DNA from: Tissierellales bacterium
GTDB taxonomy: Bacteria > Bacillota > Clostridia > Tissierellales > VENL01
Direction: 5' to 3'
NCBI GenBank assembly: GCA_028280805.1
Contig: JANQLB010000093.1
Coordinates: 1-64,000 of the forward strand
DNA: 64,000 bases
Each line of letters opens with the position of its first letter. Within the stretch, counting starts at the first letter, position 1. A model generated the notes under the pieces. That model was given only the letters and a program-made list of their open reading frames with translations. It searched no databases and had not been told where the DNA came from. Shown here one piece after another: positions 26,737 through 35,030 of the stretch. Position numbers and translations under genes: made by a program.

Positions 26737-28332
26737 CTAATGAAGATAGCTCCATATAATCATAATAAATACAAAAGTCACCAGCATAATGTTAGTATTA
26801 TAAAATGAAATGTGAAAATGTCTTATCTTTTTAATAATATTATAATCTTTTTCAATAAACCATTTGTATATTAAGTAACCTATACCCAATGAAACTATAT
26901 AGTTTAACCAGTTTAAAAAACTATAAGCTTTTACAAATGAAATGTCAACTCCAAAAAAGCCCTTTGTTAATGGTATGTAGAAGTTTCCTAAAATAATACA
27001 CACTATTGATAAAATAAACATAGCCAGCTTATTATTATAACTCCTGACCTTCTTAATTTTAAACTTTCCAAAAAAAATCTGCGACATCTTTATAAATAGA
27101 GTTCCCGTACCTACATTAATTATGTATAACATAACCGTCTTAATGGTATTGCCTTCAAATCCATACTTTATAACTGTTTTACTAACAAAACCGTTAAAAA
27201 GAGGAGCTCCGGTAATAGACACCATACCAATAATCATTAGACAGGATACTAAAGGCATATTCTTAAATACTCCTCTAATTTCTGTAACCCTTCTTGTTCC
27301 ATATACGTTTATAATGTATCCGGCACCCATAAACAGCAATGATTTAAAAACAGCATGGTTAAAGATGTGCATAACACAGCCGATATACGCACTTCCCGAC
27401 GTACTGCTAAGCCCCATCAAAATAATCCCAATCTGTGATATAGTGCTAAACGCCAGTATCTGTTTTATATCCTTCTGACTTAAAGAAAATATAACTCCTG
27501 AAATAGCCGTTATAAATCCTATTATAAAAAACAGATCATCCAGCATGTCTATTTTATAAACTTGATTAAATCTTATAAAAGCATATATTCCGCTTTTAAC
27601 CAGCAGACCTGATAATAATGCAGAAATAGATGCAGGTGCTGCACCATGAGCTTTTGGAAGCCAGTTGTAAACAGGAAAAAAAGCAGATTTAACTCCAATA
27701 GCAGCAACTATAAAAATAAATGACAAAACTACTACGTTATTTTCTCCCATGTAGTTAATTTTCTCAGAAATTATATCCATGTTTAAGCTTCCCGTGACAA
27801 CATATATAAATATCAGTCCAAGTAAATAAAATATCATTCCTACAGTATTAAACAAAAGATAATATAAACCGGCTTTTACAGAATATCCATCTTTTTTATA
27901 TATGATAAGAATTGTTGATATAATAGTAGTTATCTCAATAAAAACAAACATATTAAATATATCATTAGTTTGAATAACACCTAAAAATGTACCTTGAATA
28001 AATAAGAGAAAAAACAAAAACTTAAAATTAGATTCTCTCTTTTCCCAGCTATATATTAAAACCATCCACCATATAAAAATTGTCACAAAAATAAAAGAAA
28101 TAGATAGTTGATCATTTCTTAGAGATATTGAAATTACTTTATCCCATCCCCCTAATACTAATATTTGTCTATCTATAAGTCCATTATAGTACTCATAATA
28201 TCTAAATGATAAAACAGTTATTACTATTTGTGATAAAAAAACAGAATAGTTAAACCATCTTTTATTTATAACATATACAAGCATTCCTGTAATAATTGGC
28301 GTAAAAATTATGTAAACAGGTATAAACCTCAT
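26737..28332 (-). CDS. mrpD: Mrp/Mbh-type antiporter subunit MrpD (NuoL/M/N-like)
   Basis: 531 residues from the ATG at 28332, preceded by GGGAAGG; the earlier TTG at 28350 is less likely. About fourteen membrane helices. The hallmark is the broken-helix region WLPKAHGAAPASISALLSGLLVKSGIYAF, with the conserved Lys that forms the proton path. It moves Na+ or H+ through the membrane. In standard Mrp there are two such large subunits (MrpA and MrpD); here it is the only one. Last gene of an eight-gene operon, one base after mrpC. Confidence 0.9.
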   Translation of the reverse strand: MRFIPVYIIFTPIITGMLVYVINKRWFNYSVFLSQIVITVLSFRYYEYYNGLIDRQILVLGGWDKVISISLRNDQLSISFIFVTIFIWWMVLIYSWEKRESNFKFLFFLLFIQGTFLGVIQTNDIFNMFVFIEITTIISTILIIYKKDGYSVKAGLYYLLFNTVGMIFYLLGLIFIYVVTGSLNMDIISEKINYMGENNVVVLSFIFIVAAIGVKSAFFPVYNWLPKAHGAAPASISALLSGLLVKSGIYAFIRFNQVYKIDMLDDLFFIIGFITAISGVIFSLSQKDIKQILAFSTISQIGIILMGLSSTSGSAYIGCVMHIFNHAVFKSLLFMGAGYIINVYGTRRVTEIRGVFKNMPLVSCLMIIGMVSITGAPLFNGFVSKTVIKYGFEGNTIKTVMLYIINVGTGTLFIKMSQIFFGKFKIKKVRSYNNKLAMFILSIVCIILGNFYIPLTKGFFGVDISFVKAYSFLNWLNYIVSLGIGYLIYKWFIEKDYNIIKKIRHFHISFYNTNIMLVTFVFIMIIWSYLH

Positions 28333-28333
28333 G

Positions 28334-28678
28334 CTATCCTTCCCTTTCAATCAAATCTTTCCAGTTTAACGTACCATAATAGTGGAATATCTTTATACTG
28401 AGCATAAGTCCTAGTGCTGTTATGGCTGCTCCAATTACTATTGCTGTTATCATAAGGGCTTGAGGTAAAGGATCAACCATATTTGCTGTATTCTCGGATA
28501 ATTCTGATATTATTGGGATATCAGAAGCCCCAATCGAACCAAAATTTAAGAATATAATTATAACTGATGATTGGATTATATTATAAAGCATAATTGATTT
28601 TATGATGTTCTTACTGACTGATATACCATATATAGATATGCATAATAATATAAACGCTAATATAAAGCTGATCTTCAT
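28334..28678 (-). CDS. mrpC: Antiporter subunit MrpC (NuoK-like)
   Basis: 114 residues, three membrane helices. DPLPQALMITAIVIGAAITA is the signature of MrpC/MbhG. It corresponds to NuoK of complex I, with an acidic path residue. Stop codon next to the mrpD start and a one-base overlap with mrpB show tight coupling. Confidence 0.9.
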   Translation of the reverse strand: MKISFILAFILLCISIYGISVSKNIIKSIMLYNIIQSSVIIIFLNFGSIGASDIPIISELSENTANMVDPLPQALMITAIVIGAAITALGLMLSIKIFHYYGTLNWKDLIEREG

Positions 28679-29082
28679 TATTTTCCCTCCTCAATGAATG
28701 TAGAAAATACTAATACCAATCCTGTTGATACCTTAATCCCTATAAACAAATTTAAGATTGTTAAAAATAGAGATTTTAGGTTTATACTGCTGTTAATAGG
28801 TAAGAAGTTTGTAAAAATCTCTCCTCTAGTGAAAAGACTTATTGATGATACTATTAATATAACTATAAACATATATTTCTCCAACTTAATTAATAAATTT
28901 AAGTTTCTGATTTTCTCCGGTTGAATAAAATAACTAAGGAGAACTGCAGTAGCTAGTATAGCACCGCCCTGAAAACCTCCCCCCGGAGTCAGGTGTCCAT
29001 TTATCGTAATATAAAACCCGTATAACACAATGAACGGAAATAACACCCTACTTATACATATAAGTATTTGTGAAGTTTTCAC
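28678..29082 (-). CDS. mrpB: Antiporter subunit MrpB (MbhF-like)
   Basis: 134 residues, four membrane helices. Contains NGHLTPGGGFQGGAILATAV, the strongest MrpB signature. GTG start preceded by GGGGTGG. It follows the MbhE-like gene by 20 bases. Confidence 0.88.
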   Translation of the reverse strand: MKTSQILICISRVLFPFIVLYGFYITINGHLTPGGGFQGGAILATAVLLSYFIQPEKIRNLNLLIKLEKYMFIVILIVSSISLFTRGEIFTNFLPINSSINLKSLFLTILNLFIGIKVSTGLVLVFSTFIEEGK

Positions 29083-29102
29083 TTAACCACCCCATTTAAA
29101 AT

Positions 29103-29369
29103 TTAAACAACCTCATCATCTTTTTTAGACATAAAGATTATTCCTGAAACTGCTATTATTAAAATACTTGCTTCAAATATTGAATCAAATAATCTATAGT
29201 CTAAATATATTCCGGTAACAATATTTTTTGATCCTGTATCACTGTATGTATTTTTTAAGTAATAATCTTTACTACTTGTATCTATATTTTGAATTGCTTG
29301 AAACGAAGTTCTTGAAAATACTACTAATAATATAGTTAACATAAATATCAGCATACATTTTTTAATCAT
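29103..29369 (-). CDS. MbhE-like subunit (split-off C-terminal piece of MrpA)
   Basis: 88 residues from the ATG at 29369, eight bases before the stop of the previous gene (GAAGGTGAAATTTATG gives the ribosome site). Two membrane helices with GIYLDYRLFDSIFEASILII, which matches the region ILxDFRGFDTxGE of MrpA/MbhE. In standard Mrp this piece is part of the large MrpA; in Mbh hydrogenases it is a separate subunit as here. Confidence 0.75.
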   Translation of the reverse strand: MIKKCMLIFMLTILLVVFSRTSFQAIQNIDTSSKDYYLKNTYSDTGSKNIVTGIYLDYRLFDSIFEASILIIAVSGIIFMSKKDDEVV

Positions 29370-29910
29370 AAATTTCACCTTCTTCAATAGTAATTACCTC
29401 AATATCATCGTCAGTTATTGTTAATTGAGCTAATTTGTTCATAAGTATACTGGTTTTCTTTCCCTTCAATATGTATCTACCATTTTTCTTAGACTTTTCT
29501 ATAACTAAATCTATATTTCTACTACGGAAAATACCCTTTAATTCATCATATTTTCCATGGTTTATAACAAGTTTTAAATTATAATGCTTAGTAAAGTCGT
29601 CTAATAATTTATAACCTTTACCCACTGTATCTTTGGTATTTAATAAAAAACTGTCTCTTTTACTAATGTGACTTACTACTAGAAATTCTCTCTGCTTAGA
29701 AATAGCAATAATGTATATTAAGGGCGTTATAGCACTTCCAATGGCAACCTCAGCAAGTGCCAAATCAGGTGCTTTTAAGAAATAATAAAGACTAGCTGTA
29801 ACTAAAGAAAAAATTGAGAAAAAAATAATAGCTTTAAGATTGTTTTTACTACTAATGATATAAATAGATAAAAAGATTAATAATATCTGAAGCATATAAA
29901 TTATAATCAT
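29362..29910 (-). CDS. MbhD-like subunit (DUF4040) with extra soluble tail
   Basis: 182 residues. The first 75 form three helices with YYFLKAPDLALAEVAIGSAI, the DUF4040 signature of MbhD and of the MrpA middle part, including the conserved Glu. The last 105 residues are soluble and charged (SKRDSFLLNTKDTVGKGYK and onward), about double the normal MbhD length. That tail may be a regulatory domain; I do not recognise it. ATG in a 4-base overlap with mrpG. Confidence 0.75.
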   Translation of the reverse strand: MIIIYMLQILLIFLSIYIISSKNNLKAIIFFSIFSLVTASLYYFLKAPDLALAEVAIGSAITPLIYIIAISKQREFLVVSHISKRDSFLLNTKDTVGKGYKLLDDFTKHYNLKLVINHGKYDELKGIFRSRNIDLVIEKSKKNGRYILKGKKTSILMNKLAQLTITDDDIEVITIEEGEIYD

Positions 29911-30200
29911 TTATCAATCTCACCCTTTATGCGAATACCATTTAAATAAGCAGACCTGCAAATAATATGATTATTAACAGGGTTGGTTATCATTATAAAA
30001 ATCATAATCAATAAAAGTCTTAATGATAAATCATTAATACCAGATTTTACAATCAAAGCTATTAATATGGTTATTGTTGCAACGGTATCTATTTTGCTGC
30101 TTGTCAATAACCTTACGTACATATTATTAAACCTGAATATCCCAATTAACCCAAAGATAATGTATATCCATGATAAAATTAATAACCCTTTATAAATCAC
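29907..30200 (-). CDS. mrpG: Antiporter subunit MrpG (MbhC-like)
   Basis: 97 residues, three membrane helices; LLTSSKIDTVATITILIALI is typical of MrpG. GTG start in a 4-base overlap with mrpF, with GGAGGA as ribosome site. Confidence 0.87.
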   Translation of the reverse strand: MIYKGLLILSWIYIIFGLIGIFRFNNMYVRLLTSSKIDTVATITILIALIVKSGINDLSLRLLLIMIFIMITNPVNNHIICRSAYLNGIRIKGEIDK

Positions 30201-30457
30201 TTTAATCTTCCTCCTCTTTGAATAAACATTGATAAAAGCATTATTCCTATAAACCCTATTATACCGTAAGATATAGAAATATCCAGCAAAAGAATATTAT
30301 TTCTATAAACACCATATATAGCAAGTAAGAGGATTGTTTTAGCTGATATAAGATTTAATGCAAGTAACCTGTCCCAGACTGTTGGGCCTATAATCATTCT
30401 TATTATAGTTACAAACATAGCTATAATAAGCAAAATCATTGTAATAATTAAGAACAT
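30197..30457 (-). CDS. mrpF: Antiporter subunit MrpF (MbhB-like)
   Basis: 86 residues, three membrane helices. Signature GPTVWDRLLALNLISAKTI. MrpF and MrpG are needed for complex stability and ion movement. Starts 15 bases after mrpE. Confidence 0.88.
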   Translation of the reverse strand: MFLIITMILLIIAMFVTIIRMIIGPTVWDRLLALNLISAKTILLLAIYGVYRNNILLLDISISYGIIGFIGIMLLSMFIQRGGRLK

Positions 30458-30472
30458 ACCTCTTCACCCTCT

Positions 30473-30952
30473 TTACTTAAATATCTTCTCGTATTTTTCT
30501 ATAATTTCTTCAGCTAAATCCTTGCCTTTTTTTTCAGGATCATCTATAGACAATACAATTAATTTATTTTTATCTGTATTTATTGTTATTGTACCCGGAG
30601 TTAGAGTAATAGCATTAGATATAATAGTTATAATCAATAAATTATTAGTATTAAGCTTAACATCCACAAATACCGGATCACAATCCTTTTTAATTATCCT
30701 TATTATGTACGAAAATGAAGACATATATATTTCAAACATAAGCCTGGGAATAAACTTAACCATGCTCAAAAGCTTAGGACCTTTAACTTTAAATCCATGC
30801 TCATCATATAATATGCCATTTGAACCAATAGTAGTAATTATACTTATAATTAATCCAGTTACCAGATTTGTAAAATCAAAATTCATTGTTAGTATAATCC
30901 AAAATATATATAGTAAAATAAACAGTTTATAATTTTCTTTAATTAACTTCAT
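30473..30952 (-). CDS. mrpE: Antiporter subunit MrpE (MbhA-like)
   Basis: 159 residues with two or three N-terminal membrane helices and a cytoplasmic domain, the MrpE plan (FTNLVTGLIISI..., NAITLTPGTITI). First subunit gene of the Mbh-ordered cluster. ATG with AGGAG. Confidence 0.87.
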   Translation of the reverse strand: MKLIKENYKLFILLYIFWIILTMNFDFTNLVTGLIISIITTIGSNGILYDEHGFKVKGPKLLSMVKFIPRLMFEIYMSSFSYIIRIIKKDCDPVFVDVKLNTNNLLIITIISNAITLTPGTITINTDKNKLIVLSIDDPEKKGKDLAEEIIEKYEKIFK

Positions 30953-30967
30953 AATCCACTCCTGTAA

Positions 30968-31324
30968 TTAATTTTTTTCTACTCGGGTCTTACTCCTAAT
31001 TAAAATAATTTTTACCCTATTTGCATCTATATTATGTATTTTTGATTCATTAATCATATTTCCTAAAAGGTACAGTTCTTCTCTTTCACTTGAATCTCCT
31101 AGAAGTTCCCAATATAATTCCTCTATTTCTTCACACCTATTCGACATAATTTTGATTTGTAACTGTTCTAATATCTTTATATCACATATACTGCAATACA
31201 AACAAATTCTAGTTTCTTTTTCATTATTTTTAACGTTAATATACATTGATGAAACCTTATTATTTAATAAAAATGTTATTAGTTCATTAACTATAGCAAC
31301 TGTTCTTTGCTTTTCTTTGTACAC
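30968..31324 (-). CDS. Unknown protein leading the antiporter operon
   Basis: 118 residues, mixed alpha/beta, no membrane segment or signal. Several cysteines lie in CLYCSICDIKIL, near residue 60. It is not recognised. Only 15 bases separate it from mrpE, so it belongs to the operon and may be a regulator or accessory factor. GTG start with GGGGTGA. Possibly an ion or redox sensor (inference only). Confidence 0.55.
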   Translation of the reverse strand: MYKEKQRTVAIVNELITFLLNNKVSSMYINVKNNEKETRICLYCSICDIKILEQLQIKIMSNRCEEIEELYWELLGDSSEREELYLLGNMINESKIHNIDANRVKIILIRSKTRVEKN

Positions 31325-31725
31325 TTAATCACCCCTTAATAAATTTAATGTTTTAAAAAATATCTTTTTATTTGATAATTTAAAGCACAAAGTCTTTTTC
31401 AGATGCTTACTTAAATTCCTAATAAGTGATTATATTTTTAAAATTGTCTAGGAAAACCTTTTCATATGTTTTATTATACTAACATTTCAATTATACTAAA
31501 TATGATTATGATACATTAAAATTTGTGTGAATGAATTTCACTAAAATCGAAAAATGTATGGAAGTAAATGCTCAGAATATTGATGTAATTATGAGGATTA
31601 TTATGAAATTAAAGAAAGGAAAGTTAAAATCATGTTTTTTTATCTTCTTACATTATATATTATTATATAATTATATTTCAACATATATTTTTAAAAACAA
31701 TTCATGATTTTTACTAAATTTATGT
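31325..31725. other. Intergenic region upstream of the antiporter operon
   Basis: The operon promoter should lie here, but none is convincing: several AT-rich -10-like boxes (near 31470 and 31495) lack matching -35 boxes. A 58-codon frame on the plus strand at 31531-31707 was rejected. Confidence 0.4.
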
Positions 31726-31772
31726 AAAAAAATTAATTACAATCTCACAGTAATTAATAAGATTGTAATTAA
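31726..31772 (-). terminator. Rho-independent terminator after the LCP gene
   Basis: 13-bp stem TTAATTACAATCT / AGATTGTAATTAA with a 14-base loop, followed on the minus strand by TTTTTTTA. It lies 22 bases past the LCP stop codon. Confidence 0.8.
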
Positions 31773-31793
31773 AAATATTCTTTTTAAATTACA

Positions 31794-32825
31794 CTATTGC
31801 TGATATATATTAATTATCATTTTTTTTATCTCATCTTCATTCCCAAAATAATAACTAACACCATTTGAATATTTAGCTAATCCGGGAAGTGTATAAGTTT
31901 TAATATTTTCTTCATTTATCTGTCTAAACTTGTTGGCATAATGTATCATTTCATCAGGAGTCATACTGGTCCTAATATAGTTTTGTGCTACATTTATTAC
32001 TTCAAATATTTCTAATCCTAAGCATTTACTTATTGCGTTATTAACAAATTCTTGTTGTCTGGCTATTCTTCCAATATCTCCATCAGAATGAGTGTTATCA
32101 TTGTTTTGTCTAAACCTTAGAAACTTGACGGCTTCCTCGCCATTTAATAGTTTTTTTCCCTCTTTAAAATAAATATGAAGATCATCTTGAGGATCTTTAT
32201 AATCCATTTCAAAAGGTATATAGACTTCTACACCTCCAATAGTATCTACAATTTTTCTGACTCCTTGGTAATCTACCCTAACAAAATGATGGATAGGAAT
32301 ATGTAAAACGTCTCTAGCTGAATTCATGGACGATTGTGCTTTTTGTGCAGAGTTCTTACCTGTGTAGCTTGCATTAATTTTTTTCTGCCATTTACCATCA
32401 TATCCTTCTCTGTGAAGATATGTGTCTCTAGGAATTGATACTAAGTCTAGTATCTTTTTATCTGAATCAAAGCTTGCAACTATTAAAGTATCCGCCAAAC
32501 CATCAGCATATCCCAGACAAAGAATATTAACTCTTTGACTTTCATTTATCATTGTAAGGTAGTTATTTACCTTCTCTTTTGTATCTTCATTTTCACTATT
32601 TTCACTCTCAATGTCTTGTAAATTCTCTTCAGTATTAATCTTGATTTCTCTTTCTTGGTCTTCTAAAAGTCTTTTAATATATAATGAATTTTCATCTAAC
32701 TCTGCTATTTTCATATTTTTCTCATGAAACTGATATAGTTTATAAAATATATGAAAGTAACCACCTATTATTAAAATAGCAATTACTAATAATATTGTAA
32801 AAATAGCTATATTTTTTTTCTTCAT
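31794..32825 (-). CDS. LytR-CpsA-Psr (LCP) family protein
   Basis: 343 residues from the ATG at 32825, chosen because AGGAGG lies eight bases upstream; the ATG at 32852 has no site. One N-terminal membrane anchor (about 5-28), an acidic linker, and a complete LCP domain with the phosphate-binding arginines in LVSIPRDTYLHREG, DIGRIARQQEFVN and KFLRFRQ. Members transfer teichoic acid or capsular glycan to peptidoglycan at the outer face. No glycan genes are adjacent. Transcribed alone. Confidence 0.87.
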   Translation of the reverse strand: MKKKNIAIFTILLVIAILIIGGYFHIFYKLYQFHEKNMKIAELDENSLYIKRLLEDQEREIKINTEENLQDIESENSENEDTKEKVNNYLTMINESQRVNILCLGYADGLADTLIVASFDSDKKILDLVSIPRDTYLHREGYDGKWQKKINASYTGKNSAQKAQSSMNSARDVLHIPIHHFVRVDYQGVRKIVDTIGGVEVYIPFEMDYKDPQDDLHIYFKEGKKLLNGEEAVKFLRFRQNNDNTHSDGDIGRIARQQEFVNNAISKCLGLEIFEVINVAQNYIRTSMTPDEMIHYANKFRQINEENIKTYTLPGLAKYSNGVSYYFGNEDEIKKMIINIYQQ

Positions 32826-32999
32826 ACTTAATCCTCCTGTTAAACTTATCATGTTTTCATCTTAAGATTAGTATATCCTTTATTTATCTGTTTGTATCTT
32901 TTTTATTACTTAATACTTCTTGTAAATAGTCTTAAATATAACAGCCTTCTAATATTATATAGTATATTAAAAAAATTAGAAAGGAGAATTGGTGATTTT

Positions 33000-33998
33000 A
33001 TGTCTAATTCAAAGAAAATAAATACCTTAGATGAGATAAGAATTGAGAATGGAATTGTTAAGTTAAAAAATCACTTTCAAAGTCTCGTTAAAAATAATTC
33101 AAAGGAAGCTGTAAATTATTTAAATGATGATCATCTACAGTATGTAACATTATTTGAACTGCGTAATGAAATAGAAGAATTTAATATACTTACAGAATTA
33201 AATACCAGAAATAGAATTGCTTTAAGAATTACTAAAGAAATTTTATCCAAGGAAAGTAACAATTTAATAGCAGAATATCTATCATCTCATCACATTTCAA
33301 AAGTATGCTTAATTTTAAAATGGATACTAGAAACTGGTTTTGCAGAAAATACTGTTAACAACGAGCTTGATAAAACTATAGATACTGCTGCTGTTTTACT
33401 AACAAAAGTATATAGAGATAAATCAATTTTACCTACAATAGTAAATATAATTTTTAATAGATTTGAAAAAGATTATTTTATACATGATTTAGTTTGGGCA
33501 TTTTTTGAATCACAAGACCCTTATACTCTATTTTTAATAGGTAATCGTTTAAAATCTAATAAAAAAAGAGACGTTCAGTTAGCAAGAAAGTTACTTAGCT
33601 TTGTACCCGGTATAAACGTAGATAGTGATATTTATGATGAGAAACAATACTTATCTTTTTTAAAATGGTTTGAGGAAAATAATTTATTCTTATATTATGG
33701 AGGAGAAAGCTTACAAGAAACTAAAAATCCTATCCCATTCAAGATCGATCTATCAGGTAAATATTTATGTAAAGTTGTTTCCAACGAAACCGGAGAAATT
33801 TTAATACCTTTAACTCCGCAGGAGTCAAAACTTTTAAAACAATTTAATGAATTGGATGAAAATAGTAGGATACTTCTTTCTAATTTTTCATCTATAATGC
33901 GTCAATCAAGTATGTACTGGTGGAATGTATGGATTAATTATCCTATATTAGAGCAAATCAGAACTGCTAAAACCAGGATGGGGGGATATTATGATTAG
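33000..33998 (+). CDS. Unknown protein co-transcribed with tgl
   Basis: 332 residues from the ATG at 33000 (AAAGGAG site); the longer frame back to 32892 is unlikely. No signal peptide; the first 220 residues are mostly helical and HEAT/ARM-like in feel (short amphipathic helices of about 40-residue spacing). The C-terminal part contains GKYLCKVVSNETGEILIPLT and the end SSMYWWNVWINYPILEQIR. I do not recognise a family. Its stop overlaps the tgl start by 8 bases, so it is probably a spore coat or maturation factor that works with Tgl (inference). Confidence 0.6.
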   Translation: MSNSKKINTLDEIRIENGIVKLKNHFQSLVKNNSKEAVNYLNDDHLQYVTLFELRNEIEEFNILTELNTRNRIALRITKEILSKESNNLIAEYLSSHHISKVCLILKWILETGFAENTVNNELDKTIDTAAVLLTKVYRDKSILPTIVNIIFNRFEKDYFIHDLVWAFFESQDPYTLFLIGNRLKSNKKRDVQLARKLLSFVPGINVDSDIYDEKQYLSFLKWFEENNLFLYYGGESLQETKNPIPFKIDLSGKYLCKVVSNETGEILIPLTPQESKLLKQFNELDENSRILLSNFSSIMRQSSMYWWNVWINYPILEQIRTAKTRMGGYYD

Positions 33999-34788
33999 AA
34001 TTGTTGGTATGACCTTCAATCCTGAAACAATAATTGAAGAATATCCACCACGCAGCGTTCAACGAAAGATACTTAAAATACTATCTTCAAGTGATGATAA
34101 TTACATATATGATTCTGTTGAACAGTTAAAATTTGAGCTAAATCTTCGATATAATATTATTGAGGCTTCAAAAAATCTCTATAAAAGTGGGTTTGCTTTT
34201 GAAGTATTTCGTGAATCTAGGTGTAACCCTAAATATTGGAGGCGTACAGATAATGGAGGTTTTTTATTAAAGGAAGGAGTTAAGCCTTCATCAGCTATTA
34301 ATGATATATATATAAATGGTTCTAAATACGGTACTGAATGTGCAACAGCTATTGTAATTATTTTTTATAAAGGCGTACTAAATATTGTTCCAGAACAACT
34401 GTTTAACAGATTATTTCCAGTAATTAATTTAATGAATTGGAATTATATTGATGATGATTTAGGTATCGCTTACTACAGAAATGTCAACGATCCTCTACCG
34501 GGAGACTGTAGGTATTTTAAAAATCCAGACGTAGATCCGGAAACACCTCAATGGCAGGGAGAAAATGCCATTGATTTAGGGGATGGATATTACTATGGTC
34601 ACGGAATTGGTATAAAAACAGCAGAGGACATTGTTAGAATATTAAATTCTGTAAGAAGAGATGATGCCACTCAGTCTGCATATTTATTAGACTCATCTAC
34701 ACGACCAGACTTTAATCATCTATCTGATGTATATTATAATTATATTTCCAGTGTACAATTTATCAATCAATCCCTACCTTCAGTATAG
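33991..34788 (+). CDS. tgl: Spore coat protein-glutamine gamma-glutamyltransferase Tgl
   Basis: 265 residues, close to Bacillus subtilis Tgl (245). The active-site Cys is Cys117 in YGTECATAIVIIFYKG, the place of Cys116 in Bacillus. Further conserved blocks are PGDCRYFKNPDVDPETPQWQ, GENAIDLGDGYYYGHGIG and QSAYLLDSSTRPD. Tgl makes epsilon-(gamma-glutamyl)lysine cross-links in the spore coat in late sporulation; GerQ is its main known substrate, and a GerQ gene lies in this window at 54903. Start ATG with GGGGGG. In an operon with the unknown gene upstream. Confidence 0.92.
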   Translation: MIRIVGMTFNPETIIEEYPPRSVQRKILKILSSSDDNYIYDSVEQLKFELNLRYNIIEASKNLYKSGFAFEVFRESRCNPKYWRRTDNGGFLLKEGVKPSSAINDIYINGSKYGTECATAIVIIFYKGVLNIVPEQLFNRLFPVINLMNWNYIDDDLGIAYYRNVNDPLPGDCRYFKNPDVDPETPQWQGENAIDLGDGYYYGHGIGIKTAEDIVRILNSVRRDDATQSAYLLDSSTRPDFNHLSDVYYNYISSVQFINQSLPSV

Positions 34789-34801
34789 AATAAAACATAA
34801 C

Positions 34802-34827
34802 TCAGGTGGAGTTTTTACTCCATCTGA
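34802..34827 (+). repeat. Repeated hairpin element (copy 2 of second family)
   Basis: TCAGGTGGAGT / ACTCCATCTGA is an 11-bp stem (one G-U pair) with a 4-base loop, 13 bases past the tgl stop codon. It matches the element at 13373-13400. Beyond 34828 it continues into similar sequence (TGTATAA-like) without a T-run, so it is a weak terminator at best. Confidence 0.6.
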
Positions 34828-34903
34828 ACTCGTTACTGGGTATAAAATTTTTATATAAACTCAGATTTTGCTTACATTATTATTTATTAATACTGAATGA
34901 CTG

Positions 34904-34949
34904 AAACTAGATAAGCATAAACATTTACCACTTTACTCTCATCTAGTTT
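34904..34949. other. Inverted repeat AAACTAGAT ... ATCTAGTTT
   Basis: Perfect 9-bp stem with a 28-base loop, between tgl and the cysteine desulfidase gene (both converge here). The flanks lack a T-tract on either strand, so termination is uncertain. Confidence 0.4.
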
Positions 34950-35030
34950 AAAAATTATAATATCTCTTTTAACGGATTTTATAGCTTTTTTAATAATTTT
35001 AATATTATTGTAAAAATGATAATGTTTATA

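Noticed and set aside
31531-31707. 58-codon open frame, plus strand
   Set aside because: No ribosome site and low-complexity C-terminus, in the Mrp promoter region.
31325-31725. Promoter of the Mrp operon
   Set aside because: Two -10-like boxes were considered, but neither has a fitting -35 box at 17 bases.
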